DNA from: JAGLWW01 sp964640225
Lineage (GTDB): Archaea; Aenigmatarchaeota; Aenigmatarchaeia; PWEA01; JAGHBM01
Length of the DNA: 16,045 nt
NCBI GenBank assembly: GCA_964640225.1
Contig: CAZXFI010000017.1
Coordinates: forward strand, 1-16,045
Direction: 5' to 3'
In this document: positions 8,101 to 14,012 of the stretch, in pieces
Layout of the letters: each line of letters starts with the position of its first letter
How positions within the stretch are numbered: position 1 is the stretch's first letter
Notes under the pieces: model-generated
The model's database searches: none
Seen by the model: the letters and a program-made list of their open reading frames with translations, nothing else
What the model was told of the DNA's origin: nothing
Translations under genes and position numbers: made by a program

Positions 8101-11100
8101 TCCCGTGTCGTTGTCGTCATGCTCGTAGTACCCGTAAGATTTGTTTGTCCTCACGAAATAGTTTGTCCTGCCGTCCACGTGTATCGTTGCCATTCCCGAG
8201 TTGTCTGTGGAGCCGTCCGAGGCCAGCGCGTATCCTATGGGAACCGAGTAGTTTGTTATCTTTCCGTAACCCGCGGCCTCGCCGTCAACTATGAAGTTGA
8301 AAAGCCTGTTGTTCAGGACGTTAAGCACCACCTGCCCGCTGCTGTTTGTGTAACCTTCAACCGTGGAATTGTCCGTCCTGTCCACGGCCGAGATTTTTAC
8401 GTTTTCTATGGGAGAACCGGTGGAATTAAACACGGTGAAGAGCAGGGGCGGGTCGTCGGGGTCTCCCTGGTAGGGTGGATGGGAAGGTGGTTCTTCTGGG
8501 TCTATGGAAACCGTATTGTTCCTTCCGGACTGGGGTACTCCCAGAACGTAAGCGGTGCTGTTGAAGATTCCCGACTTGTTCACGGTTATGTTGTAGTCCC
8601 CCACAGGAACGTAGGAGAAAGTTACGTTGCCGTTTGAGTCCGTGGAGCCGTTCATGTCCTGGCCTTTTCCGTTCTGCTCCAGCTGCCCCGTGCCCAGGTT
8701 CAGAACGCTCACCGTGGCTCCCTCAACCGAACCGGATGAGTTGTAAACGTGAACCGTGAGCCTTGTTATGTTCACCAATGAAGTGAAGGCGTTCGTACCG
8801 TAGTCAACCGTGACGGAGGTGGAATTGGTTCCGTAGCCCTGCAGAGTTCCGTCCGTAAGCAGGGTGTGCTGTCCCGTGGTAACCTCGTAAAGGGTTGCAT
8901 GGCCGGATGAAGTGGTGTTCACTATGGAGCCAATACTCACTATGACTCCGTCTTCGGCCAGGCCTCCTTCGGGGTCCCTTACCGTGACGTTGAGTATGTT
9001 GGGGGTCAGAACCACGGTTTCTTTATTGAGCGTGCCTTCCTCTATAGTGACCAGGCCGGACGACCAGTTGTAGCCTATTGAGTCCCCGTCCGCTGTCAGG
9101 TTGAAAATGCCGTAATAGTCCCCCAGGTCAAATGTAACACGCCCGTTTTCGTCCGTGTAGCCGTTTTCGTCGTAGGCGAAGGTGGAATTTTCCAGAGTAA
9201 CATAGGTCCCGTTCAGGGGGCCACCTTCCGTATCCTGCACGGTGACCTGCAGCATAGTCTTGTTCAGGTAAAAGGTCTGCCACCAGATTGGGGAAGACTC
9301 AAAATAAAGAGTAACTGAGGTTGAAAATTCGGAATAATCGGTGTGGTTTATTGTTATGTTGTAGTCTCCGGGCTTTACCCTTGAGAAACTTGCCATTCCG
9401 GAAGAGTTTGTAAGCTGTGAAAGCGCGAGCCCTGCACCGGAAACCGCTACCTGGCTGCCGTTCCAGAAAGTGACGTTTGCATTCTCCACCAGCTGAGAGT
9501 CCTGATTCCTTACCAGTACGGTGGCCTGGGTCTGGTCCAGGGTGTATACCAGCACGGTTTCCTGGTTAGGTTCAACGAAGTAGTCCTGTGTCAGGTTGTA
9601 CTCGTAGCCCAGGGAAGTTCCGTTTACCTTTATGTCGTAAATTGAAATCAGGTCCGTGAAATTGGCCCAGGCCCCGCTCGTCGTGTCCGAGAACTCCGTG
9701 CCGTTGTCCAGGGTTACGCTAACTCCGTCCAGCGGTTCCGTTGAATTCTGCACGTATATGCTCAGGTTTCCGGGGTAAGGACTGAGTATAACAGGTGTGA
9801 GGGTGAAGTTGTTCATAGTTCCCGGTGTTACGATATAACTGGTGCTGTTTATGTGGTAGTCTGTATGGTTCGCATAGAGCGTGTAGTTCCCTCCTATAAT
9901 GTAGGTGAAGTTATACAGGCCCGAGCCGGTCTCGTTTGCCGTGTAATTTTGCGAGGTGGAATTTGCGGTCACTGTCGCGTTTTCCAGACCCGTTCCAACC
10001 GGGTTTTCCACCTTAACCGCTAAAACCGTCTTGTTCAGGTTGTAGGCCTCGTAACCTATGGGGAAGGAATAGGCCGTCCCTCCCTGGTCTATGGTTACGT
10101 TTTGGGAAGACAAACCGCAGCCCGTGAGGTTCCCGTCCAGTGTAAGGGTATGGTTCCCTACAGGCACGCGGCGGAAAAGCACGCTGCTGTTCCCGTCCGA
10201 GGTGGCCAGCGTGGTCCCGTTCAGAGTCACGTTTATACCGTCCCTCTGGAGGAAGCCGCATGTCACCGTTACGTTTACGGTGGTCTCGTTCAGGGTGTAG
10301 TTGAACTCCGTCTCGTTGTTGTAGTAGTACAGGCCTGCCTCAACGTTCGGAACGTTTCTCAGGAGCTCCTCGGCGTACTGGTCGTAGACGTGGATTTTTG
10401 CATAGGCATTCAATTCCACGGTTTCGGATATGGAGCCGGAGAAAACACCGAGGCTTTCCGAGGGATAGCCGTTTGAATTCACGATTATGTCATAGGTGTC
10501 GTCCTTTGCGTAGAAATTCACCTCCCCCTCCTGTTCTGTCGTCTGGCTGTATACGCACTCCTCCCCGCCCTGTTCCCTGAGGCATACCTGGGAATTTTCT
10601 ATGGGGTCCCCGGAGAATCCGTCCTTTGTCTTCACGTAAACGCTTGTTTCGCCGAGCAGGTATATGTTCTCCGTCCTGTCCCAGGCGCCGGTGTCTCCCG
10701 AGTCGTAGGGGAAATATGAATCTTCCGAGAATTTTACAAACCTGTCATCATAGCCTGAAGCCGTTACTCTTATGTAATAATTGGTCTCCATCCCCAGGTC
10801 TATTGAATAGTAGCCTGATTCGTTTGTCGTGATTTTATACCAATTATAACGCTGGTCTGTGAAATCCAGTTCGGAGTTTGCCAGGTTTTCGTTGTTGTAA
10901 AAGTCGTAAACCCTTCCCTCCACGTGGGTGGCCCCCGTGAGGGTGACGTTTCCGGCCTGGGAAACCGTTTTCTGCTTGAAGCCGTCCTTGGTGAAAACTA
11001 TGTTGTAGCTTATTATGGAAGAGGGTATCTGCATGGAGTAGAATCCGCCGGAATCCGTTTCAGTCTCGTAAACCTTTCCGCTTCCGGTTAATTTGACTTG

Positions 11101-13347
11101 CGCGTCTTCAAGTTCTTCCCACCAATATCTTGTCGGGTCCGTAACGGTTCCGTTTATCGCTGAGGAGCCGGTAAGAGTTATGGTTCCCAGGTTCTTGTAG
11201 CCGGAAACGACTGACTGGATATTTTTTGTCTGGTATCCTGTTTTCGTATAGCGCACGTTGTAGGTGTAGCCCGGCGAGACGTTTAATTCAAAATAACCGC
11301 TTGAATTGGTGGTTGTCGTGTAAACAAGGTCCCCGTAGCTGAACCTGACCGAGGCCCCGTTTATGTTTATGCTCTGGTTCTGGTAGTCCACCAACTTTCC
11401 GAACACGTAGGCCGTTCCCTCCATTTCTATGTTCCCGTAGTCGTGGCTCGTGTCGTAGGGCGTGGCGTCGGTGTAGGTGGTGTAGCCCGTTTTTGCCAGG
11501 CGGAGCGAGTAGTTGGTACCGTTTCTTATGTTTGCCGCGAAGTAGCCGGTGGAATTTGTTGTCTTCTGGTAAAGCGTTGAGCCGGAGGTGGCGTTTAGGA
11601 TTTGCACGGTTGCGCCAGATATACCCACGGAAACGTTGCCCTTGTCCACCGCCCTGCCTTCCACTTCCGCGGTTCCCACCATGTTTACGTCGGTGCTCTG
11701 GGTGCCTCCGCTGTAAACCTCCTTGCTTTCATAGCCCGTGGCGTTGCAGTGTATGTAAAGCGAGAGGTCGGAAAGGGTTGAGGGGTAATAAATCTCGTAG
11801 TACCCGTTGGACAGTGAGGTGTCGTTGTAATAGTACACGGAGCTCCAGCCCAGCTTCTCTGTGTTGTTCTCGTCCCAGAGCTCCAGGAAGGCCCCTTCTA
11901 TTCCCTGGGTGTTTTCCGAATCCCTTACGTACCCGTACATCCTACTGTCGCCCAGCATGGCGACCTGGACGTCTGTGTTGGAGCCCTCTGTCACGGTCAG
12001 GCCTGTTATGGAACTGTTGTCCGCGTAACCCGCGGCCTCCGCAAGGACGTCAAAAGAGCCTCCCGAAGGAATCTGAATCAGCACCATTCCTGAGGAATTG
12101 GTAGTTCCCGTTTCGTTCACGCTCCACATCACCGTGACGTTTGCTCCCGGTATTGACCTGCCGTTCCATTTGTCCGAAACTATGAAAGTAAAGGAGCCGT
12201 AGCCGCTCTGGTAAAGGGTTGCGTTTATTTCCGCGCTTCCTGTGTAGTTACCGTGGGTCTGGGTCACGTATCCGGAAGTGTTGAATTTCACATAATATGA
12301 AAAGTCTCCCGAAACCGCAAACGAGTAGTAGCCGGCGGAGTTTGACTGGGTTTCGTAAACAAGCGTGTCAGTGGAGTTGTCGTAAACATACACGTTTGCC
12401 ACCAGCGGGTTGCCTGTTCCCATCTCCCTGACATAGCCCTGCAGGGTGGAATTGCCACTGATAATCGCGCTCCTTTCCTGGGAAAGCGTGAAGTTCTGCT
12501 CCGTGAGCGTGGAATTCTGCGCGTAGCCGTCCGCCGTTACCGTGAGATTCCACAGCAGCGTGGTGTCAAGCATTATTGTCGCGTTGCCGCTGGAATCGGT
12601 GGTGTTGGACGCGCTTGCGTAGGAGTTCGTAAGGTTAACCAAGGCCCCCTGTATGTCGCTTCCGCTTTCCGCGTCCTTCACGCTAACGGTTACGGGAGTG
12701 GAGCCCATCCTGAACAGAACCAGAGCCGAGTTTTCATTACCGAGGGTGTCATTGGACCACACGGTTATGTTGTGTTCTCCGTCCCCCAAAGAAGTTGCGT
12801 TGGAAAACTCCGTGCACCCTACACACCCGGTAAAATTGGTTCCATTCAAATCCAACTCCCACCAAGACACACTGGGATTGCTTTCCGTGAGCGTTACATT
12901 AAGCGTCGCATAAGAAACCATGGTATTGTTCTGCGGTTGGTTAATAGTTATCACGGGAGCCGTGTTGTCAACAGTTATTCCCGTGCTTACGTCAGAAACC
13001 ACCTCGGTCACGTTGGTTGCGGTTGCGTTGAAATGCAGGCCTGTTCCGTCTTCTATCCCGGAACTGTTCCAAGGATAGGTGAACTCCGATTGCTGCGGAG
13101 TCGTGTTGGTCACCGTCGTTATGGCATACCAGGTGGCTCCCGTGTCATTGGACCAGTAAAAACTGGTGTTCAGGGCCCAGCCGCTTGTCGTTGCGTTAAG
13201 CGTGTAAATTCCGGAAATGTTTTCGCTGTTGGCCGGGGCGTTGAGCGTTGCGCCATCAAGGTTTGCCGAAGCCAGTATGCTCAACATGAGCAGGGCTAGT
13301 CCCAGGACTGCCATTCCAATGTTAGTCTTACTTAACTCTGTAGACAT
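5119..13347 (-). CDS. Giant surface protein (2742 residues) with about 24 beta-sandwich repeats, membrane anchor and cytoplasmic OB-fold-like tail
   Basis: I prefer ATG 13347 over the longer frame opening at 13431 because it begins directly at a good signal peptide (basic start, hydrophobic 9-24, cut near ASA/NL at about 28) and has GGAGG at 13360-13364. Two Ig-like domains come first (about 30-230). About 24 modules of 60-90 residues follow, with the CarboxypepD_reg/PEGA-like pattern 'V.V.D..G.pI..A.V.l.N.T......T.SSG...f..v..G.Y.l.v...GY'. N-glycosylation sequons (NxS/T) are very dense, and Cys is rare. A Thr run and Gly linker (about 2410-2425) lead to a PGF-pre-PGF-like domain (about 2430-2580, ending FPGFSYFAVAG). 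Next come a CGNGICEQGE...CPSDC motif (about 2595-2612), a membrane helix (about 2623-2643) with basic RPRK after it, a proline-rich linker, and an OB-fold-like domain (about 2665-2742). It is probably a stalk-like adhesin or cell-contact protein; the binding partner is unknown. It overlaps the winged-helix gene upstream by 20 bases. Confidence 0.9.
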   Translation of the reverse strand: MSTELSKTNIGMAVLGLALLMLSILASANLDGATLNAPANSENISGIYTLNATTSGWALNTSFYWSNDTGATWYAITTVTNTTPQQSEFTYPWNSSGIEDGTGLHFNATATNVTEVVSDVSTGITVDNTAPVITINQPQNNTMVSYATLNVTLTESNPSVSWWELDLNGTNFTGCVGCTEFSNATSLGDGEHNITVWSNDTLGNENSALVLFRMGSTPVTVSVKDAESGSDIQGALVNLTNSYASASNTTDSSGNATIMLDTTLLWNLTVTADGYAQNSTLTEQNFTLSQERSAIISGNSTLQGYVREMGTGNPLVANVYVYDNSTDTLVYETQSNSAGYYSFAVSGDFSYYVKFNTSGYVTQTHGNYTGSAEINATLYQSGYGSFTFIVSDKWNGRSIPGANVTVMWSVNETGTTNSSGMVLIQIPSGGSFDVLAEAAGYADNSSITGLTVTEGSNTDVQVAMLGDSRMYGYVRDSENTQGIEGAFLELWDENNTEKLGWSSVYYYNDTSLSNGYYEIYYPSTLSDLSLYIHCNATGYESKEVYSGGTQSTDVNMVGTAEVEGRAVDKGNVSVGISGATVQILNATSGSTLYQKTTNSTGYFAANIRNGTNYSLRLAKTGYTTYTDATPYDTSHDYGNIEMEGTAYVFGKLVDYQNQSININGASVRFSYGDLVYTTTTNSSGYFELNVSPGYTYNVRYTKTGYQTKNIQSVVSGYKNLGTITLTGSSAINGTVTDPTRYWWEELEDAQVKLTGSGKVYETETDSGGFYSMQIPSSIISYNIVFTKDGFKQKTVSQAGNVTLTGATHVEGRVYDFYNNENLANSELDFTDQRYNWYKITTNESGYYSIDLGMETNYYIRVTASGYDDRFVKFSEDSYFPYDSGDTGAWDRTENIYLLGETSVYVKTKDGFSGDPIENSQVCLREQGGEECVYSQTTEQEGEVNFYAKDDTYDIIVNSNGYPSESLGVFSGSISETVELNAYAKIHVYDQYAEELLRNVPNVEAGLYYYNNETEFNYTLNETTVNVTVTCGFLQRDGINVTLNGTTLATSDGNSSVLFRRVPVGNHTLTLDGNLTGCGLSSQNVTIDQGGTAYSFPIGYEAYNLNKTVLAVKVENPVGTGLENATVTANSTSQNYTANETGSGLYNFTYIIGGNYTLYANHTDYHINSTSYIVTPGTMNNFTLTPVILSPYPGNLSIYVQNSTEPLDGVSVTLDNGTEFSDTTSGAWANFTDLISIYDIKVNGTSLGYEYNLTQDYFVEPNQETVLVYTLDQTQATVLVRNQDSQLVENANVTFWNGSQVAVSGAGLALSQLTNSSGMASFSRVKPGDYNITINHTDYSEFSTSVTLYFESSPIWWQTFYLNKTMLQVTVQDTEGGPLNGTYVTLENSTFAYDENGYTDENGRVTFDLGDYYGIFNLTADGDSIGYNWSSGLVTIEEGTLNKETVVLTPNILNVTVRDPEGGLAEDGVIVSIGSIVNTTSSGHATLYEVTTGQHTLLTDGTLQGYGTNSTSVTVDYGTNAFTSLVNITRLTVHVYNSSGSVEGATVSVLNLGTGQLEQNGKGQDMNGSTDSNGNVTFSYVPVGDYNITVNKSGIFNSTAYVLGVPQSGRNNTVSIDPEEPPSHPPYQGDPDDPPLLFTVFNSTGSPIENVKISAVDRTDNSTVEGYTNSSGQVVLNVLNNRLFNFIVDGEAAGYGKITNYSVPIGYALASDGSTDNSGMATIHVDGRTNYFVRTNKSYGYYEHDDNDTGTVRNGTYDDELSSNPYVRPSIQVPLTGKTNLTGTVYDANFVNPVDLDYEPVYSRVDLYYSSGCTGDIRYTTITESNGSYSMTISPKQRGFDVTMSYCMKVTGTGWETGYEYSKEFQAGAEELNESMEGAGDVNGHVREVITDKNLEKVNISLRSKKCYGGYSNCEAYRDYTDSSGAFGFNVSSHTDYYPYDILLNRTNYFSLEHNNTIYTDNTSLVYYLTPLGRSILNLNVTGSNITENVTVKWGDTVYSSSHYYCDFSGNTLSCLLPSGGRVLTVNGSHIGYGVYSEYMNLVQGQNYSLNIGLNETNVNVSIVNQDSEPLDNITVTLDGFENVTQDGHVFFNKVSGGAQNVTFSGNLSRIYGMGSQTAEINVIPGENNTYQYTFNETQFLVVVRNESSSALSGLSVYMENENKTFHNTTNSSGMVLFRQVPYGNYTLSFNGTQLGLLGYRNTTEDAEALLGEDGDSGNNKTVTLEDVKVRFNLTNETDPLENINVSLLQGSIAQNGYGSYLTNLSDSNGMVVFRNVVPDEYTDDYTYRLDGNSTGYGIYEDDVTIEESGTNVSAQISPLSLNVTVRDQDSQDLEANVTLYVSSQIGQSVKGQNLTANSTPGWASFTHLYAGSYNLTVAKENYTTYTQLHNLTFGENSLSVTLYDTSVTTTTTTTVDGGGGGGSGGATKPSTTEVSDNKVEISGLGISKDSSKILEIDEWSGLVYKIVIYASQIITNGKIIMERFSPWSVWEVPALSGDYVVYHYLKIDTENIEGRTKSVALYFSVKKDWIEENSIGTISLWKYENGWKKLEITKVSETSDRLNYKSVFPGFSYFAVAGKQGEITEEDKPGTPGPGEETVCGNGICEQGERETCPSDCEEVPGEEFNLSLLLPFLVIISGIGVWFYFRPRKAEKITRLPPPPPKPMTKVKDILSNPEAFVGKKIMIQGELKDSEFLPEENRVRYKIRDSTGEIDGLCRHAGYDGTGTIEGIVRKKKRKAYVEF

Positions 13348-13525
13348 AGGCCTTGCCAACCTCCATTTTTTCCAGCTTTCCCTGATGGCGCATGCACTCC
13401 AGATATCCGGCGAGAAAGTCCCGTCTAACACCCAACCTGTCTGCTAAAGAAGAAACGGACATAAGTCCCCTGCTTAGTTCTTTAGTTATTCTGCTCTCCA
13501 GATCATCGGGGATGTCTTCTTTCAT
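13328..13525 (-). CDS. Small winged-helix (HTH) DNA-binding protein, 5' part lost in assembly gap
   Basis: The visible part is 65 residues from an ATG (13525) that touches the N run to the TAA at 13328-13330. It has the layout of an archaeal winged-helix domain: helix 1 at about 6-19, helix 2 at about 23-33 (SVSSLADRLGV), recognition helix at about 34-48 (RRDFLAGYLECMRHQ), and a beta wing at about 50-64 (KLEKMEVGKAYVYRV). A MarR/Lrp-like N-terminal wHTH or a stand-alone regulator are both possible. ATG 13525 may not be the true start. On the far side of the gap the same frame has ATGATG at 13640-13645 (MMNPVW...), preceded by a TATA-like stretch near 13672-13680, but the 100-N length is arbitrary so frame continuity proves nothing. 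Its 3' end overlaps the start of the giant surface gene by 20 bases, so a regulatory or coupled role for that gene is plausible inference. Confidence 0.7.
   Translation of the reverse strand: MKEDIPDDLESRITKELSRGLMSVSSLADRLGVRRDFLAGYLECMRHQGKLEKMEVGKAYVYRVK
13360..13364 (-). promoter_or_regulatory. Ribosome binding site favouring the 13347 start of the giant gene
   Basis: Minus-strand GGAGG sits 12 bases before ATG 13347, within the last codons of the winged-helix gene. The spacing is slightly long, but no better site precedes the alternative start at 13431. The location suggests that translation of the giant gene is coupled to that of the small upstream gene. Confidence 0.5.
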
Positions 13526-13625
13526 NNNNNNNNNNNNNNNNNNNNNNNNNNNNNNNNNNNNNNNNNNNNNNNNNNNNNNNNNNNNNNNNNNNNNNNNNNN
13601 NNNNNNNNNNNNNNNNNNNNNNNNN
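13526..13625. other. Assembly gap of 100 N (size unknown)
   Basis: Exactly 100 N is the usual placeholder for a gap of unknown length. Adjacency and spacing between the winged-helix/giant gene block and the tRNA/oxidoreductase block depend on scaffolding and should not be trusted to the base. Confidence 0.95.
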
Positions 13626-13741
13626 GACCATACCGGATTCATCATTGGGCCTTAAAATGTTGCTTTTTCAAGAATAAAAGTTTTCCGGCGAAACGAAGTT
13701 CCGCAAATTCTTGACAAAATTAGTTTCTTTTTCGTAAAACT

Positions 13742-13764
13742 CTTTTTCTTTTCTAAAGAAAAAG
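13742..13764 (-). terminator. Putative transcription terminator after tRNA-Ala
   Basis: A perfect 10-bp inverted repeat with a 3-nt loop (arms 13742-13751 and 13755-13764) begins 3 bases beyond the encoded CCA of the tRNA. Read on the minus strand the first arm is CTTTTTCTTT, and further T runs follow. Archaeal RNA polymerase terminates at T runs, so this fits as the end of the tRNA transcript. Whether the hairpin itself matters is unknown. The rest of 13626-13767 shows no convincing gene apart from the possible 5' end of the winged-helix gene at 13640-13645. Confidence 0.5.
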
Positions 13765-13784
13765 GTTTGGTGGACCCACCGGGA

Positions 13785-13830
13785 TTTTCGGTGACAAACC
13801 GAAAAGCTTGCGAATCTTCGATTTGCCAGA
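13785..13830 (-). other. tRNA-Ala intron 4 (46 nt, position 59/60, T loop)
   Basis: This intron has an almost textbook bulge-helix-bulge. The outer helix is the T stem CCGGG/CCCGG. The central 4-bp helix is TTCG (13836-13833) with CGAA (13790-13787). The 3-base bulges are AGT and AAT, with a cut after the second base of each. The inner helix is 14 contiguous base pairs (13828-13815 with 13805-13792, three G-U pairs) capped by a 9-nt loop. A single C-C mismatch separates bulge and inner helix. Cutting gives the canonical T loop TTCGAGT. Confidence 0.88.
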
Positions 13831-13844
13831 CTCGAACCCGGGAT

Positions 13845-13859
13845 TTGTAGCCCTAAGGT
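13845..13859 (-). other. tRNA-Ala intron 3 (15 nt, position 45/46, variable loop)
   Basis: Minus-strand ACCTTAGGGCTACAA interrupts the variable loop. The exon bases GTAG (13865-13862, positions 40-43) pair perfectly with CTAC (13850-13847) in the intron, giving the 4-bp central helix. Three-base bulges AGA and AAA lie on either side, and a small CC/GG hairpin is inside. The outer helix is weak or absent. Removal gives the 5-nt loop AGATC. Position 45/46 is a known non-canonical archaeal intron site. Confidence 0.78.
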
Positions 13860-13867
13860 CTCTACCA

Positions 13868-13881
13868 GTTTGTCCAATGGA
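13868..13881 (-). other. tRNA-Ala intron 2 (14 nt, canonical position 37/38)
   Basis: Minus-strand TCCATTGGACAAAC follows A37. T32-T33-G34 can pair with CAA near the intron 3' end, with a G-A mismatch as the fourth pair. Three-base bulges C36-A37-T and A-C-T38 flank it, and a tiny CC/GG helix closes an ATT loop. The outer helix is the anticodon stem CTACC/GGTAG, which exists only once intron 1 is gone. This is the standard site of archaeal tRNA introns, in a short, relaxed form. Confidence 0.75.
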
Positions 13882-13889
13882 TGCCAAGG

Positions 13890-13902
13890 TTCCGCCAGAA
13901 GT
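13890..13902 (-). other. tRNA-Ala intron 1 (13 nt, position 29/30, anticodon 5' stem)
   Basis: Minus-strand ACTTCTGGCGGAA splits the 5' strand of the anticodon stem into CTA and CC. It contains GGCG (13896-13893), able to pair with C25-G26-C27-T28 (13907-13904, one G-U). AAGG (13912-13909) could pair with CCTT (13889-13886) as an outer helix. This resembles a relaxed bulge-helix-loop rather than a full bulge-helix-bulge. It is the least structured of the four, and its boundary may be 28/29 or 29/30. Confidence 0.7.
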
Positions 13903-13942
13903 TAGCGTCCTTCCACTAGACCATGGGCCCACATTAATTAAA

Positions 13943-13971
13943 TTTATATAAAACCCTCTTTAAATATTATA
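13943..13971. promoter_or_regulatory. AT-rich divergent promoter region between tRNA-Ala and the oxidoreductase genes
   Basis: The 82 bp between tRNA G1 (13930) and the ATG at 14013 contain two TATA-like blocks: 13943-13953 (TTTATATAAAA on plus) and 13959-13971 (TTTAAATATTATA on plus). The second is about 33 bases before the tRNA and 45-50 bases before the ATG, so it could serve either or both directions. The first is too close to the mature tRNA 5' end for usual spacing. Assignment to strands is uncertain. Confidence 0.5.
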
Positions 13972-14012
13972 AGTTTTAAAAAGTATTAAAACTTGACCAA
14001 TCGGTGCGGTGC

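Larger units (their letters stand above)
13768..13930 (-). tRNA. tRNA-Ala (anticodon GGC) interrupted by four introns
   Basis: Exons are 13930-13903, 13889-13882, 13867-13860, 13844-13831 and 13784-13771, followed by encoded CCA (13770-13768). Joined, they give a 72-nt tRNA with all arms canonical. The acceptor GGGCCCA pairs with TGGGTCC, with one G3:U70 wobble, the alanine identity pair. The D arm is GTCT/GGAC with loop AGTGGAA (A14, G18-G19, A21). The anticodon stem CTACC/GGTAG is perfect, around loop TTGGCAT (U33, anticodon GGC, A37). The variable loop is AGATC (C48 can pair with G15). The T stem CCGGG/CCCGG is perfect around TTCGAGT, and the discriminator is A73. Introns sit at about 29/30 (13 nt), 37/38 (14 nt), 45/46 (15 nt) and 59/60 (46 nt). 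The anticodon and the G3:U70 pair agree on alanine although they come from different exons. Boundaries of the first and third introns can slide by one base without changing the product. No usual two-exon reading works. Confidence 0.88.

Noticed and set aside
8013..8637. Long plus-strand open frames antisense to the giant gene (also at 11493-12104 and 12772-13299).
   Set aside because: They are shadows of a strongly biased, sequon-rich coding sequence; products are Arg/Pro/Ser-rich without domain features.
13348..13431. Longer N-terminus of the giant surface protein starting at 13431.
   Set aside because: It would place 28 non-hydrophobic residues before the signal peptide and overlap the winged-helix gene by over 100 bases; ATG 13347 is better placed.
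13821..13849. Direct repeats of GATTTG in the tRNA region as possible attachment or CRISPR-like repeats.
   Set aside because: Only two short copies, each explained by exon/intron pairing sequences; no array or integrase nearby.
13668..13877. A 69-codon minus-strand open frame.
   Set aside because: It runs through the tRNA gene and its T-rich downstream region and has no protein-like features.
13829..13930. Reading the tRNA as a Gln(CUG) tRNA with one long anticodon intron (loop TTCTGGC after CTAAC).
   Set aside because: The 3' stem partner GTTAG is absent, the variable loop would be 11 nt, and the first T-arm lacks a pairing 3' strand and acceptor. The four-intron Ala model repairs all of these at once.
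13771..13930. Two overlapping or degenerate tRNA pseudogenes, or tRNA fragments produced by misassembly.
   Set aside because: The pieces are in correct order on one strand, join into one perfect tRNA, and the inserts carry splice-motif pairings.
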